Source: CALNXN01 sp942490645 (GTDB taxonomy: Bacteria > Pseudomonadota > Alphaproteobacteria > Rhodobacterales > Rhodobacteraceae). From it: 64,000 nt of DNA. The stretch spans positions 1 to 64,000 of the forward strand of contig CALNXN010000012.1 in NCBI GenBank assembly GCA_942490645.1, given 5' to 3'. The notes beneath the pieces are model-generated. The model was not told the origin of the DNA. It searched no databases and worked only from the letters and a program-made list of their open reading frames with translations. Position numbers and translations under genes: made by a program. Positions 26,294-35,373 of the stretch are shown here, in pieces. Each line of letters opens with the position of its first letter. The first letter of the stretch is position 1.

Positions 26294-27193
26294 ATGAGCC
26301 CATTGGATAGAAATCCGCCAATTCTCAAAGGACAGGATGGCGAAGGTTCGGTGCAGGTGCATCAGGACGAGACAGCCAAAATCGAAGGGGCCAAGGTTTT
26401 TTCGGTCTATGGCAAGGGCGGGATTGGCAAATCCACGACCTCGTCCAATCTGTCGGCTGCGTTTTCCATGTTGGGCAAGCGAGTGTTGCAGATTGGCTGT
26501 GACCCCAAGCATGACAGCACGTTTACATTGACCGGCACATTGGTGCCGACGGTGATTGATATCCTCAAGGAGGTTGATTTTCACCCCGAGGAGCTGCGCC
26601 CCGAGGATTTTGTTTTCGAGGGTTTCAACGGTGTCAAATGCGTCGAGGCAGGTGGTCCGCCTGCTGGCACGGGGTGCGGTGGGTATGTGGTTGGCCAGAC
26701 GGTCAAGCTGCTCAAGCAGCACCATATGCTGGAAGATACGGACGTGGTGATCTTTGACGTGTTGGGCGATGTGGTGTGCGGTGGCTTTGCGGCTCCGTTG
26801 CAGCATGCCGATCGGGCGCTGATCGTCACAGCAAACGATTTCGACAGCATCTACGCGATGAACCGGATCATTGCCGCTGTGCAGGCCAAATCGGCCAATT
26901 ACAAGGTGCGTCTGGCCGGTTGTGTGGCCAACCGTTCAAAGGACACGGACGAGGTGGACCGCTATTGCAAGACAGTTGGCTTCAACCGGATCGCACACAT
27001 GCCCGATCTGGATGCCATTCGCCGTTCGCGGCTGAAAAAGAAGACACTTTTCGAGATGCCCGATGATCAGGATGTCGTCGACGTGCGCAAAGAATACATC
27101 CGTCTGGCCGAAACACTGTGGGCTGGGACCGATCCCCTGGCGCCTGCACCGCTGCCGGACCGCGAAATCTTCGAACTGCTGGGATTTGATTGA
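26294..27193 (+). CDS. bchL: light-independent protochlorophyllide reductase iron protein
   Basis: A 299-residue NifH-like ATPase. The P-loop GKGGIGKS sits at about residues 40-47, and the two Cys that hold the inter-subunit [4Fe-4S] cluster are in GTGCGGYV and GDVVCGGF. It delivers electrons with ATP hydrolysis to the BchNB complex. The gene ends one base into the bchM start, so the two are translationally coupled. Confidence 0.95.
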   Translation: MSPLDRNPPILKGQDGEGSVQVHQDETAKIEGAKVFSVYGKGGIGKSTTSSNLSAAFSMLGKRVLQIGCDPKHDSTFTLTGTLVPTVIDILKEVDFHPEELRPEDFVFEGFNGVKCVEAGGPPAGTGCGGYVVGQTVKLLKQHHMLEDTDVVIFDVLGDVVCGGFAAPLQHADRALIVTANDFDSIYAMNRIIAAVQAKSANYKVRLAGCVANRSKDTDEVDRYCKTVGFNRIAHMPDLDAIRRSRLKKKTLFEMPDDQDVVDVRKEYIRLAETLWAGTDPLAPAPLPDREIFELLGFD

Positions 27194-27945
27194 TGCGTGA
27201 CGATGCGTTTCCTTCAGTGACGGGGTTTGACCCTGATGCGGCATCGGCACAAAGCCGGGCCACGCCTGCGTTTGATACAACGCTGGCGCGGGTGGAGACG
27301 TATTTCGACAAGACCGCGACCAAGACATGGGAGCGGCTGACAAGTGACGCGCCCGTGTCCAAGATCCGCCAGACGGTGCGTGCCGGGCGCGACCGGATGC
27401 GGGATCTGATGCTGAGCCGCCTGCCACAAGACCTGACGGGCGCGCGCGTGTTGGATGCAGGCTGCGGCGCCGGTCAGATGACGGTGGAATTGGCCAAGCG
27501 TGGTGCCGAAGTCGTGGCCGTCGATATTTCGCCGTCCTTGGTCAACATCGCAGAGTTGCGCCTGCCGGAAGAGTTGCGCGGTCAGGTCACATTCACCTCC
27601 GGTGACATGCTGGACACGACATTGGGGCGGTTTGACCATGTGATCGCGATGGACAGCCTGATCTATTACTCAGCGACCGATATTGCCGCAGCACTTATGC
27701 GCCTCAGCGCACGGACGAGCGGAAATATGGTATTCACTGTGGCTCCACGCACCAAGCTGCTGATGGGGATGTGGTACGCGGGCAAGCTCTTCCCACGCTC
27801 GGACCGCTCGCCGGTGATGATCCCACATGCGCCCGCAACACTTGCTCGTGCCGCGCAGTCGCAGGGGCTTTTGCGCCCGGTACGCGCGGTCGATCGCGTC
27901 ACATCGGGCTTTTACATCAGCCAAGCGATGGAGGTCGACGCATGA
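27193..27945 (+). CDS. bchM: Mg-protoporphyrin IX O-methyltransferase
   Basis: A 250-residue SAM-dependent methyltransferase with the motif I glycine loop LDAGCGAGQMTVELAKRG at about residues 85-102 and the acidic ribose-binding Asp in VVAVDIS. It methylates the propionate carboxyl of Mg-protoporphyrin IX, giving the substrate of AcsF. The start at ATG 27193 overlaps the bchL stop by one base, and the end overlaps the lhaA start (ATGA). Confidence 0.93.
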   Translation: MRDDAFPSVTGFDPDAASAQSRATPAFDTTLARVETYFDKTATKTWERLTSDAPVSKIRQTVRAGRDRMRDLMLSRLPQDLTGARVLDAGCGAGQMTVELAKRGAEVVAVDISPSLVNIAELRLPEELRGQVTFTSGDMLDTTLGRFDHVIAMDSLIYYSATDIAAALMRLSARTSGNMVFTVAPRTKLLMGMWYAGKLFPRSDRSPVMIPHAPATLARAAQSQGLLRPVRAVDRVTSGFYISQAMEVDA

Positions 27946-29384
27946 AGGCAGTGGCAACCTCGAAACTGAAATCCCTGTCGCTCAAGGCGCTGCCTTTTGC
28001 GGATGCCGCCAGTGCGGAGTTGCCGATGGCGCAAATCCTGCGCCTGTCGCTGTTTCAGGTGTCAGTGGGTATGGCTGCGGTGCTGCTTTTGGGCACGTTG
28101 AACCGCGTAATGATCGTGGAATTGAGCGTGCCAGCCATGATCGTGGCGTTGATGATCGCGCTTCCGGTGCTGATCGCGCCGTTCCGTGCGCTGCTTGGGT
28201 TCCGGTCGGACACGCACAAGTCCGCAATTGGCTGGAAACGGGTGCCCTATATCTGGTTCGGCTCCCTGTGGCAGTTCGGTGGCCTTGCGGTCATGCCTTT
28301 TGCGCTGTTGGTGCTGGGCGGCGATGTCTATCACGAGGTGCCTTTTGCCGGCGAAGTGCTGGCGGCATTGTCGTTCTTGATGACCGGTTTGGGCATGCAC
28401 ATGACCCAAACGGCGGGCCTTGCACTGGCCAGCGACCGGGCCACGGATGAAACCCGGCCCCGGGTCGTGGCGCTGCTCTATGTGATGTTTCTGGTCGGTA
28501 TGGGTATTTCGGCGGTAATCATGGGCGTTTTGCTCACCGATTTCACCGCACTCAAGCTTATTCGCGTGGTGCAAGGGGCGGCGGTCGTCGGGATCGCGCT
28601 CAACCTGATCGCGCTGTGGAAACAAGAAAGCGTGCGCCCGATGAGCCGCGCCGAACGTGACGCCCCGCGCCCCAAATTCAGCGATGCCTGGTCCGATTTC
28701 ATGGCCGGTGGCACGGCGGGCCGCCTTTTGGTCTGTGTTTTCGTGGGCACTATGGCGTTCAACATGCAAGACGTGCTGCTGGAGCCTTACGGCGGCGAAG
28801 TTCTGGGCCTGTCGGTCTCCTCCACCACGCTTTTGACCGCAATGTGGGCCTTGGGCGCGCTGATCGGGTTCGCCTTGGCGGGCGCACGGCTGGCCAAGGG
28901 ATCCAACGCCTACCGTTTGGCGGGTGGCGGCATTCTGGCGGGCATCTGGGCCTTTTCGATGGTCATTTTCGCAGCACCCATGAATTCAGCGCCGCTGTTT
29001 TTCGCAGGCGCTGGCATGATTGGCTTTGGCGGCGGGCTTTTTGCGGTCGCCACGCTGACAGCGGCAATGACGATGCCTGCAACCGGCACCGCGGGCCGCG
29101 GCCTTGCGCTTGGCGCATGGGGCGCTGCACAGGCGACCGCTGCGGGCCTCTCCATCGCTTTGGGCGGGGGCCTGCGCGACTGGGTCGGCCACGCCGCCAC
29201 ATCCGGCCAATTGGGCGAGGCACTCAACAGCACCGCCACTGGCTATTCATTTGTTTATCACACCGAGATTGGCTTGCTTTTCGCCACGCTCATCATCCTG
29301 GGACCCCTCGTGCGCCAAGCCGGTCCCCTCACCCCGACGGAACACAGCCATCGCCCCATGGGTCTGGCTGATTTCCCAACATGA
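27942..29384 (+). CDS. lhaA: LH1 assembly protein LhaA (PucC family)
   Basis: A 480-residue MFS-like membrane protein with about 12 transmembrane helices. LLGTLNRVMIVELSVPAMIV and IGWKRVPYIWFGSLWQFGG are family motifs. LhaA supports assembly of the LH1 antenna, and its place directly upstream of puhA is conserved. The start is the ATGA overlap with bchM; an upstream frame from 27771 is a bchM shadow. No pucBA (LH2) genes are visible, which is consistent with LhaA serving LH1. Confidence 0.9.
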   Translation: MKAVATSKLKSLSLKALPFADAASAELPMAQILRLSLFQVSVGMAAVLLLGTLNRVMIVELSVPAMIVALMIALPVLIAPFRALLGFRSDTHKSAIGWKRVPYIWFGSLWQFGGLAVMPFALLVLGGDVYHEVPFAGEVLAALSFLMTGLGMHMTQTAGLALASDRATDETRPRVVALLYVMFLVGMGISAVIMGVLLTDFTALKLIRVVQGAAVVGIALNLIALWKQESVRPMSRAERDAPRPKFSDAWSDFMAGGTAGRLLVCVFVGTMAFNMQDVLLEPYGGEVLGLSVSSTTLLTAMWALGALIGFALAGARLAKGSNAYRLAGGGILAGIWAFSMVIFAAPMNSAPLFFAGAGMIGFGGGLFAVATLTAAMTMPATGTAGRGLALGAWGAAQATAAGLSIALGGGLRDWVGHAATSGQLGEALNSTATGYSFVYHTEIGLLFATLIILGPLVRQAGPLTPTEHSHRPMGLADFPT

Positions 29385-29406
29385 CCCCGTTTCAGGAGGA
29401 AACACT

Positions 29407-30174
29407 ATGACTGGAACATTCTTTGGCGAATTCGACTTGGCGTCCCTGACGCTGTGGTTGTTTTACATCTTCTTCGCTGGTCTGATCATCTACATTCAGC
29501 GCGAAAACATGCGCGAGGGCTATCCGCTGGAGGACGACGAAGGCAACAAATCGTCCAATCCGGGCGTCTTTCCCCTGCCCGAAGACAAGACCTTCAAACT
29601 GCCGCATGGCCGTGGCGAAGTGACCGTACCGTCAGGCCAGACACCCGAACGCGCCGATATCGCACTCAAGCGGGTTGGTCCGGGCAATGGCTATCCGCTG
29701 GAACCCACCGGTGACCCGATGCTGGATGGTGTTGGCCCTGCCTCTTGGGCGCCGCGCCGTGATGTGCCGGAACTCGACGGCCATGGGCATCCCAAGATCG
29801 TGCCGATGTCCGCCGCCGAAGGGTTTGCCGTCTCAGCGGGCCGTGATCCGCGTGGCCTGCCCGTGATGGCAGGCGACGGTGAAATCGTGGGCAAGATAAC
29901 CGATATGTGGATCGACGAGCCGGAACAGATGGTGCGTTTTCTGGAAATGGAGCTCGACAGCAAATGGGGCTCCGGCTCTCGTTTGATGCCAATGACATTC
30001 GCCAAGATCAAAGCGGACCGTGTGGACGTGCACGCCCTTTACGGCAAGCATTTTGCGACCATCCCCACAATCGCCTCCCCGCGTCAGGTGACGCTGCTCG
30101 AAGAGGACAAGGTCGCGGGCTACTTCGGTGGCGGCAAGCTTTATGCCGGCAACCGTCAGGAACCCAAGCTCTAG
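29407..30174 (+). CDS. puhA: photosynthetic reaction centre subunit H
   Basis: A 255-residue H subunit: a short periplasmic N-terminus, a single transmembrane helix (about residues 12-31, LTLWLFYIFFAGLIIYIQRE), then the cytoplasmic PRC-barrel domain with VSAGRDPRGLPV and GKITDMWIDEPE. It caps the L-M core on the cytoplasmic side and guides protons to QB. TTCAGGAGG precedes the ATG. It starts the puhABC assembly block. Confidence 0.95.
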   Translation: MTGTFFGEFDLASLTLWLFYIFFAGLIIYIQRENMREGYPLEDDEGNKSSNPGVFPLPEDKTFKLPHGRGEVTVPSGQTPERADIALKRVGPGNGYPLEPTGDPMLDGVGPASWAPRRDVPELDGHGHPKIVPMSAAEGFAVSAGRDPRGLPVMAGDGEIVGKITDMWIDEPEQMVRFLEMELDSKWGSGSRLMPMTFAKIKADRVDVHALYGKHFATIPTIASPRQVTLLEEDKVAGYFGGGKLYAGNRQEPKL

Positions 30175-30252
30175 GACGCCAATCAGAGGGTGCGCGGTCA
30201 TACCGTCGCGCGCCCATCAACAGTGACGCAAACCACAAAGGAGATACTCGCC

Positions 30253-30912
30253 ATGTCTCATCACAGACAAACGCATGCCGGTGGGCATGACGATTTCCAA
30301 GTAGAGCCCGTTGAGGGGCTGCCCGAAGAGCCACCCAAGGGGGAACAGATCCTCTGGCAGGGTCGGCCCAACTGGTGGGCACTGACGGTTGAATCGCTCA
30401 GCCTCAAGTGGGTCGTGGGGTATTTCGTGTTTCTGGCCGCGTGGCGGTTCGTTTCCGTTGTCGACATGATGCCACTGGGCCAAGCCGTGGGCGCGTCCAT
30501 ACCATTTCTGGTGCTCGGCGCCATCGCGGCGGCACTCCTGATGCTGGTGGGCTACGTACAGGCCCGTCTGACGATGTACACCATCACCGATGCCCGTGTG
30601 GCGATGCGCATTGGCGCGGCCCTGACCGTGACACTGAACCTGCCCTACACGCAGATCGGCAACGCCATGCTGGACCTGCGCAAATCCGGCACCGGGTCGA
30701 TCGCATTTGAAACGCTGGGCGATACCAAGCTCAGCTATCTGGTCTGCTGGCCGCATGTGCGTCCGTGGCACATCAAACGCACGCAACCCGCCTTGCGCTG
30801 CATCAATGACGCCGAACGTGTGGCACAGATATTGTCCGAAGCAGCGGAGGCGCGTGTCTCCATTCCCAAAGTGACCCGTGCGCGCACCGGTCAAGCTGTT
30901 GCTGCGGAGTAA
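30253..30912 (+). CDS. puhB: photosynthetic complex assembly protein PuhB
   Basis: A 219-residue membrane protein with three hydrophobic helices and a bacterial PH-like region (ILWQGRPNWWALTVESLSLK at the front, YTITDARVAMRIGAALT in the middle). PuhB is needed for reaction-centre assembly. I chose ATG 30253, preceded by AAAGGAGAT; an in-frame upstream start at 30190 lacks a ribosome-binding site. The 78-bp gap after puhA shows no obvious terminator. Confidence 0.88.
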   Translation: MSHHRQTHAGGHDDFQVEPVEGLPEEPPKGEQILWQGRPNWWALTVESLSLKWVVGYFVFLAAWRFVSVVDMMPLGQAVGASIPFLVLGAIAAALLMLVGYVQARLTMYTITDARVAMRIGAALTVTLNLPYTQIGNAMLDLRKSGTGSIAFETLGDTKLSYLVCWPHVRPWHIKRTQPALRCINDAERVAQILSEAAEARVSIPKVTRARTGQAVAAE

Positions 30913-30917
30913 GCGCC

Positions 30918-31394
30918 ATGAACACTGCCACAAAACCCCGCATCCACGCCAAACCCGAAGAGCTTGTGCCCCGCATCATGGTGCGCATCATGTTCGGGCT
31001 GGTGCTCACCATTCTGATCCTCGTGACCATCGCACGCCTGACTGATCGGCCGCTGGAAAGCACGCCGGCCAATGCGCCGGTGATCAACGAACGCGCCATT
31101 CACCTGAGCGGTGACGCCTCGGGTGCGGCACGCGTGCTGGACGCGACCACAGGCACGCTGATTGCGGATTTCGCGTCCGACAAGGGCGGCTTTGTCGCTG
31201 GTATTGAACGGGTGATTGCCCGTGAACGTGGCAAGATCGGCGCGGACATGTCCGCCCCCGTCCTGCTGCAACTGCGCGAGGGCAACCGCCTTTCGCTGAC
31301 CGACCCCGTCACCGGATGGTCTGCCGAGCTTATGGGCTTTGGCGCCACCAACTCCCGCACCTTCGCCAGGTTGCTGGACCAACCCAAACCCTGA
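30918..31394 (+). CDS. puhC: photosynthetic complex assembly protein PuhC
   Basis: A 158-residue protein with one N-terminal transmembrane anchor (IMVRIMFGLVLTILILVTI) and a soluble, probably periplasmic, domain containing LDATTGTLIADF. PuhC affects LH1-reaction-centre organisation in Rhodobacter. It starts 5 bp after puhB and is followed after 14 bp by the small gene ahead of acsF. The size is normal. Confidence 0.85.
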   Translation: MNTATKPRIHAKPEELVPRIMVRIMFGLVLTILILVTIARLTDRPLESTPANAPVINERAIHLSGDASGAARVLDATTGTLIADFASDKGGFVAGIERVIARERGKIGADMSAPVLLQLREGNRLSLTDPVTGWSAELMGFGATNSRTFARLLDQPKP

Positions 31395-31408
31395 AAGGAA
31401 GCCACCTC

Positions 31409-31705
31409 ATGGGACTACTGACAAAGGATTTCGAACGTGCCCCCTGCACGGTAGAGATCAGCCACAAATTCGAAAGCCTGCACGCGCATGTGAAGTTCAA
31501 CAACGGCGCCGTCATCTATCCCGGTGACGAGGTGCAGGTCCACGGTGCGGAAATCATGGCCCCTTTCGGTGAAGTCGTCTCCGAAGACCGCGAAGCCACA
31601 ATCATCCGCGCCAGCAAGCTCGAACGCCTCTGGACCCGCCTTACGGGCGATTTCGAGGTCATGGAGCTTTGTGAATTTTCCTTCTCCGAGGAGGTCAAGC
31701 TATGA
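31409..31705 (+). CDS. small conserved PGC protein upstream of acsF
   Basis: A 98-residue soluble protein beginning MGLLTKDFERAPCTVEISHK. It is mostly beta-strand in appearance (HAHVKFNNGAVIYPGDEVQV), with no transmembrane segment and no catalytic motif I recognise. GAAAGGAAGCC precedes ATG 31409, and the stop overlaps the acsF start (ATGA). A small gene at this position recurs in other puh-acsF operons, as far as I recall. Co-translation with AcsF suggests a role with the cyclase or complex assembly. Confidence 0.7.
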   Translation: MGLLTKDFERAPCTVEISHKFESLHAHVKFNNGAVIYPGDEVQVHGAEIMAPFGEVVSEDREATIIRASKLERLWTRLTGDFEVMELCEFSFSEEVKL

Positions 31706-32817
31706 ACGCCCCTGTCAAACACACATCCGACATCACCGACGCCGAAGAGAGCCTGAAGCTGCAAGAGGCGCAATCAGTCGTCGACAGCACCTCAGCCACC
31801 GAAGTCGCAATGCAGAACACCTTGCTGACGCCGCGGTTCTACACCACCGATTTTGATGAGTTGGACGCGATCGATGTCAGCCCCGTCCGCGAAGACTGGG
31901 ACAAGCTGATTGCGCAGATGGTGTCAGACCCTAACAAGGGCCACTTCAAGAAAAACGAAGACTGGGACCATGTCGATTGGGACAACATGGAACCGACGCT
32001 GAAAAAGGAATTCCTCGATTTCCTGATCTCCTCCTGCACCGCCGAGTTTTCGGGCTGCGTGCTCTACAAGGAGATGAAACGGCGCGGCAACAACAAGGAC
32101 ATCACGCAGCTCTTTCAACTGATGGCGCGCGACGAGGCGCGGCACGCCGGGTTCATCAACGACGCCCTGCGCGAAGCTGGCGTGGCGGTGAACCTTGGTT
32201 TTCTGACGCAAAAGAAGAAATACACCTACTTCCGGCCCAAGTTCATCTACTACGCGACCTACCTCAGCGAAAAGATCGGCTATGCCCGCTACATCACGAT
32301 CTTCCGGCATCTGGAAAAGCACCCCGAGCATCGCTTCCATCCGATTTTCAAATGGTTCGAGGAATGGTGCAACGACGAATTTTCGCACGGCGAGGCCTTT
32401 GCCCTGTTGATGAAAACAGACCCTAAATTGACCAAAGGCATGAATGTCTACTGGATCAAGTTCTTCCTGACGGCGGTCTATTCCACGATGTATGTGCGCG
32501 ATCACCAGCGTCCGGCCTTCCACAAGGCCCTTGGCGTTGATCCCGATTGGTACGCGCATGAGGTCTTTACCAAGACGTCCGAGCTGACCAAGCAGATCTA
32601 CCCGATCACGCTCGATATCGAACATCCCCGCTGGCAGCGCGGGCTGGAGCGGATGCAAAAAGCCAACGCCGATCTGGCAGAGGCCACGCAGAACGGTCAG
32701 TTCTTCCGCAAAATCGGCGCTCAGGCGCGCGCGGTTGCGGCCTTCGTCTCGCTGATCACGATCCCGGCGAAAAAGCACACAGTCCCCACCAACACCCGGA
32801 TGGAGCCTGCGTACTGA
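31702..32817 (+). CDS. acsF: Mg-protoporphyrin IX monomethyl ester (oxidative) cyclase
   Basis: A 371-residue di-iron enzyme. DEARHAGF and DEFSHGEAF supply the two Glu-x-x-His iron ligands. It uses O2 to form ring E, giving divinyl-protochlorophyllide. It is the oxygen-dependent enzyme; the anaerobic radical cyclase BchE does not occur in this window, which fits an aerobic anoxygenic phototroph. The start overlaps the preceding small gene, and puhE follows after one base. Confidence 0.95.
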   Translation: MNAPVKHTSDITDAEESLKLQEAQSVVDSTSATEVAMQNTLLTPRFYTTDFDELDAIDVSPVREDWDKLIAQMVSDPNKGHFKKNEDWDHVDWDNMEPTLKKEFLDFLISSCTAEFSGCVLYKEMKRRGNNKDITQLFQLMARDEARHAGFINDALREAGVAVNLGFLTQKKKYTYFRPKFIYYATYLSEKIGYARYITIFRHLEKHPEHRFHPIFKWFEEWCNDEFSHGEAFALLMKTDPKLTKGMNVYWIKFFLTAVYSTMYVRDHQRPAFHKALGVDPDWYAHEVFTKTSELTKQIYPITLDIEHPRWQRGLERMQKANADLAEATQNGQFFRKIGAQARAVAAFVSLITIPAKKHTVPTNTRMEPAY

Positions 32818-32818
32818 T

Positions 32819-33634
32819 ATGACCGTCTGGACCGCATCCCTTCTGGCCCTCTTCGTCTGGTGGTTCTCCACCGGGGCGATCTTGATGGCCGTGAAATATG
32901 CGGACCGTTCTGACCACGGGGCAGGCCTGCGCACGACGCTGATGGGCCTGCCGATGCTGGGCCTCGGGATCTGGGGCTTCTGGGCCACGATGGGCGACAC
33001 ATCGGTCTTTGGCGCCTGCATCGCGTTCCTGGCGGCCTTGGGCATCTGGGGCTGGATCGAACTGGCGTTCCTCACGGGCGTCATCACTGGCCCCAACAGC
33101 TACCCCCTGCCCCCTCACACGCCCGAATGGGAGCGGTTCATCCGCGCTTGGGGCACGCTGGCCTATCACGAAATGCTGTTGGTCGGCACGCTCATCACGC
33201 TGTTTCTCGTGGCCCATGACGCGCCCAATATCTTTGGCGTCTGGACGTTCGCAGTGCTCTTTTTTGCGCGCATCTCGGCCAAGCTGAACCTGTTTTTCGG
33301 CGTGCCGAAGATCAATGTTGATTTCCTGCCGTCCGCGCTGGCGCATCTGGCGACCTATTTCCGCATTCGCCCGCTCAACTGGCTCTTTCCGATCTCGGTG
33401 ACGGCCCTCAGCTTTGCCACCGCCTGCTGGCTGGAGCGGGTTTACTCCGCGACGACCCAGGGCGAACTCATTGGCTTTTCTCTGCTGGCGGCCATCACAG
33501 CGCTGGCTCTTCTCGAACACTGGGTGATGGTCCTGCCGATCCCGGACGAAAAACTATGGCGCTGGATGCTTCCCGCGCCCAAACAAACGACACCAAAGAC
33601 AACACCACTCAAGGGGGGACATCATGGACTTTGA
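32819..33634 (+). CDS. puhE: photosynthetic complex assembly protein PuhE
   Basis: A 271-residue membrane protein with about seven hydrophobic helices and conserved ARISAKLNLFFGVPKINVDF. The family is annotated as putative photosynthetic complex assembly protein 2, and mutants affect bacteriochlorophyll or LH1 levels. The reading frame runs 11 bp into hemA, so translation is probably coupled. The Thr/Lys-rich C-terminus may be variable. Confidence 0.85.
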   Translation: MTVWTASLLALFVWWFSTGAILMAVKYADRSDHGAGLRTTLMGLPMLGLGIWGFWATMGDTSVFGACIAFLAALGIWGWIELAFLTGVITGPNSYPLPPHTPEWERFIRAWGTLAYHEMLLVGTLITLFLVAHDAPNIFGVWTFAVLFFARISAKLNLFFGVPKINVDFLPSALAHLATYFRIRPLNWLFPISVTALSFATACWLERVYSATTQGELIGFSLLAAITALALLEHWVMVLPIPDEKLWRWMLPAPKQTTPKTTPLKGGHHGL

Positions 33635-34838
33635 TGCACTGTTCCAAACACAATTGGACGAACTGAAAGACGATGGAAACTACCGGATCTTTGCCGAACT
33701 GGAACGCAAAGCCGGGGCCTTCCCCCGCGCAAAATGCCATGATGAAGATGCGCCCGATGACGTTACGGTCTGGTGTTCGAATGACTACCTCGGCATGGGC
33801 CAGAACCCGGCCGTGATCCAATCCTTCAAGGATGCCGTGGACAGCTATGGCGCGGGTGCGGGTGGCACGCGTAACATCTCGGGCACCAACCACGCCCACA
33901 AGCTGCTGGAGGCCGAACTGGCCGACCTGCACCACAAGGAAGAGGCGCTGCTCTTTACCTCCGGTTACGTCTCTAACTGGGCCGCTTTGTCCACTTTGGG
34001 CGCGCGTATCCCCGACGCGGTGATCCTCTCGGACGAGTTGAACCACGCCTCCATGATCGAAGGCATCCGCCATTCGCGCGCCAACAAGGTGCTGTGGCGC
34101 CACAATGATCCCGAAGACCTTGATCGCAAACTGCGTGCGCTGCCCGCCAATGCGCCCAAGATCGTGGCCTTTGAATCCGTCTATTCGATGGACGGCGACA
34201 TCTGCCCGATGCAGGAAATCGTCGAAGTGGCCGAAAAGCACGGCGCAATGACCTACCTTGACGAGGTGCACGCCGTTGGCCTTTACGGTCCCCGCGGTGG
34301 CGGCATTTCCGAGCGTGAAGGGCTGGCCGATCGCATCACCCTGATCGAAGGCACCCTGGGCAAAGCCTACGGCGTCGTCGGCGGCTATATCACCGGCTCT
34401 GCGGCACTGTGCGATTTCATCCGCTCTTTTGCTTCCGGGTTCATCTTCACGACCGCCCTGCCCCCGGCTGTGGCGGCTGCTGCGCAAACCTCGATCCAGC
34501 ACCTCAAGCAATCCGACCAAGAGCGCAAATTGCAACGCGAACGCGTCGCCTACCTGCGCAAACGGCTCGATCAGGAAGGCATCCCGCATCTGGACAACCC
34601 CAGCCACATCATCCCCGTGATGATCAAGGATCCGGTCAAATGCCGGATGCTGGCCGATTACCTGATGCAGCGCTATGGCATCTACGTGCAGCCCATCAAT
34701 TACCCCACTGTGCCCAAAGGCACCGAGCGTTTGCGCTTCACGCCCGGGCCATTGCATAGCATTGATGACATCGAACATCTGGTGCTGGCGCTCAAAGAGC
34801 TTTGGAAACAGTGCGCTATCTCGCACGCTGTGGCGTGA
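33624..34838 (+). CDS. hemA: 5-aminolevulinate synthase
   Basis: A 404-residue PLP enzyme of the alpha-oxoamine synthase family. Recognisable are WCSNDYLGMGQNP, GAGAGGTRNISGTN, DEVHAVGLYGPRGGG and the Schiff-base Lys in GTLGKAYG. It condenses glycine and succinyl-CoA to 5-aminolevulinate, the alphaproteobacterial entry to tetrapyrroles. Placing a hemA in the puh operon ties precursor supply to pigment demand; another copy for haem may exist elsewhere. Confidence 0.95.
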   Translation: MDFDALFQTQLDELKDDGNYRIFAELERKAGAFPRAKCHDEDAPDDVTVWCSNDYLGMGQNPAVIQSFKDAVDSYGAGAGGTRNISGTNHAHKLLEAELADLHHKEEALLFTSGYVSNWAALSTLGARIPDAVILSDELNHASMIEGIRHSRANKVLWRHNDPEDLDRKLRALPANAPKIVAFESVYSMDGDICPMQEIVEVAEKHGAMTYLDEVHAVGLYGPRGGGISEREGLADRITLIEGTLGKAYGVVGGYITGSAALCDFIRSFASGFIFTTALPPAVAAAAQTSIQHLKQSDQERKLQRERVAYLRKRLDQEGIPHLDNPSHIIPVMIKDPVKCRMLADYLMQRYGIYVQPINYPTVPKGTERLRFTPGPLHSIDDIEHLVLALKELWKQCAISHAVA

Positions 34839-34890
34839 TTTCGCGCTGATCGCGACGAAGTGACTGTTGACTCTCGGTCCGATGTCCTAC

Positions 34891-34921
34891 GTTATCTCCC
34901 AAGCAAACTATGGGAGATAAC
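34891..34921 (+). promoter_or_regulatory. inverted repeat that sequesters the cycA ribosome-binding site
   Basis: GTTATCTCCCA (34891-34901) and TGGGAGATAAC (34911-34921) are perfect 11-bp complements with a 9-nt loop, ending one base before the cycA ATG (34923). The Shine-Dalgarno GGGAG (34912-34916) is wholly inside the 3' arm. As RNA this would form a stable hairpin hiding the ribosome-binding site; as DNA it could also be an operator. Confidence 0.6.
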
Positions 34922-34922
34922 C

Positions 34923-35354
34923 ATGACACGTACGTTCGCAATTCTGGCAGCAATGACGGCTTTGGCCGCCCCCGCCTTCGCGGAAGACTACATTGGCGAC
35001 ATTGAAGCAGGCGAGAAAGAGTTCAACAAATGCAAGTCATGCCACATGATCGTGGCAGATGACGGCACCGAGATCGTCAAGGGCGGCAAAACCGGCCCCA
35101 ACCTCTATGCTGTCGTGGGCCGCACCGCGGGCACGATGGATTTCCGCTATGGCGATGATCTGGTCGCAGCGGGCGAGGCTGGCCTCGTCTGGGATCAGGA
35201 AAATCTGGCCGAGTACATGACCGATCCACGCGCCTTCCTGCGCACGTATCTGGATGACAGCAAAGCCAAATCCAAGATGTCCTTCAAACTGCGCAAAGGC
35301 AGTGAAGATGTCGCGGCCTATCTGGCGTCTGTTGGTCCCGAAGTCACCAACTAA
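34923..35354 (+). CDS. cycA: cytochrome c2 family protein
   Basis: A 143-residue class I c-type cytochrome with a Sec signal peptide (cleavage after AAPAFA, residue 20), the haem motif CKSCH (Cys37, Cys40, His41) and the axial Met in KSKMSF. It carries electrons in the periplasm between the bc1 complex and the PufC/reaction centre. ATG 34923 follows GGGAG; the in-frame extension to 34860 would run through the inverted repeat and is not preferred. A strong terminator follows. Confidence 0.9.
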   Translation: MTRTFAILAAMTALAAPAFAEDYIGDIEAGEKEFNKCKSCHMIVADDGTEIVKGGKTGPNLYAVVGRTAGTMDFRYGDDLVAAGEAGLVWDQENLAEYMTDPRAFLRTYLDDSKAKSKMSFKLRKGSEDVAAYLASVGPEVTN

Positions 35355-35373
35355 GCCATCCTGAATTAACGAC

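Noticed and set aside
23063..26806. A very long open frame (over 1200 codons) on the minus strand opposite bchH and bchL
   Set aside because: Its translation is rich in His, Arg, Gln and Gly with no domain, and it lies exactly opposite two unmistakable genes; long antisense frames are common in high-GC codon-biased DNA.
27771..27942. An N-terminal extension of lhaA inside bchM
   Set aside because: It is a shadow of bchM; the ATGA overlap at 27942 gives the family N-terminus.
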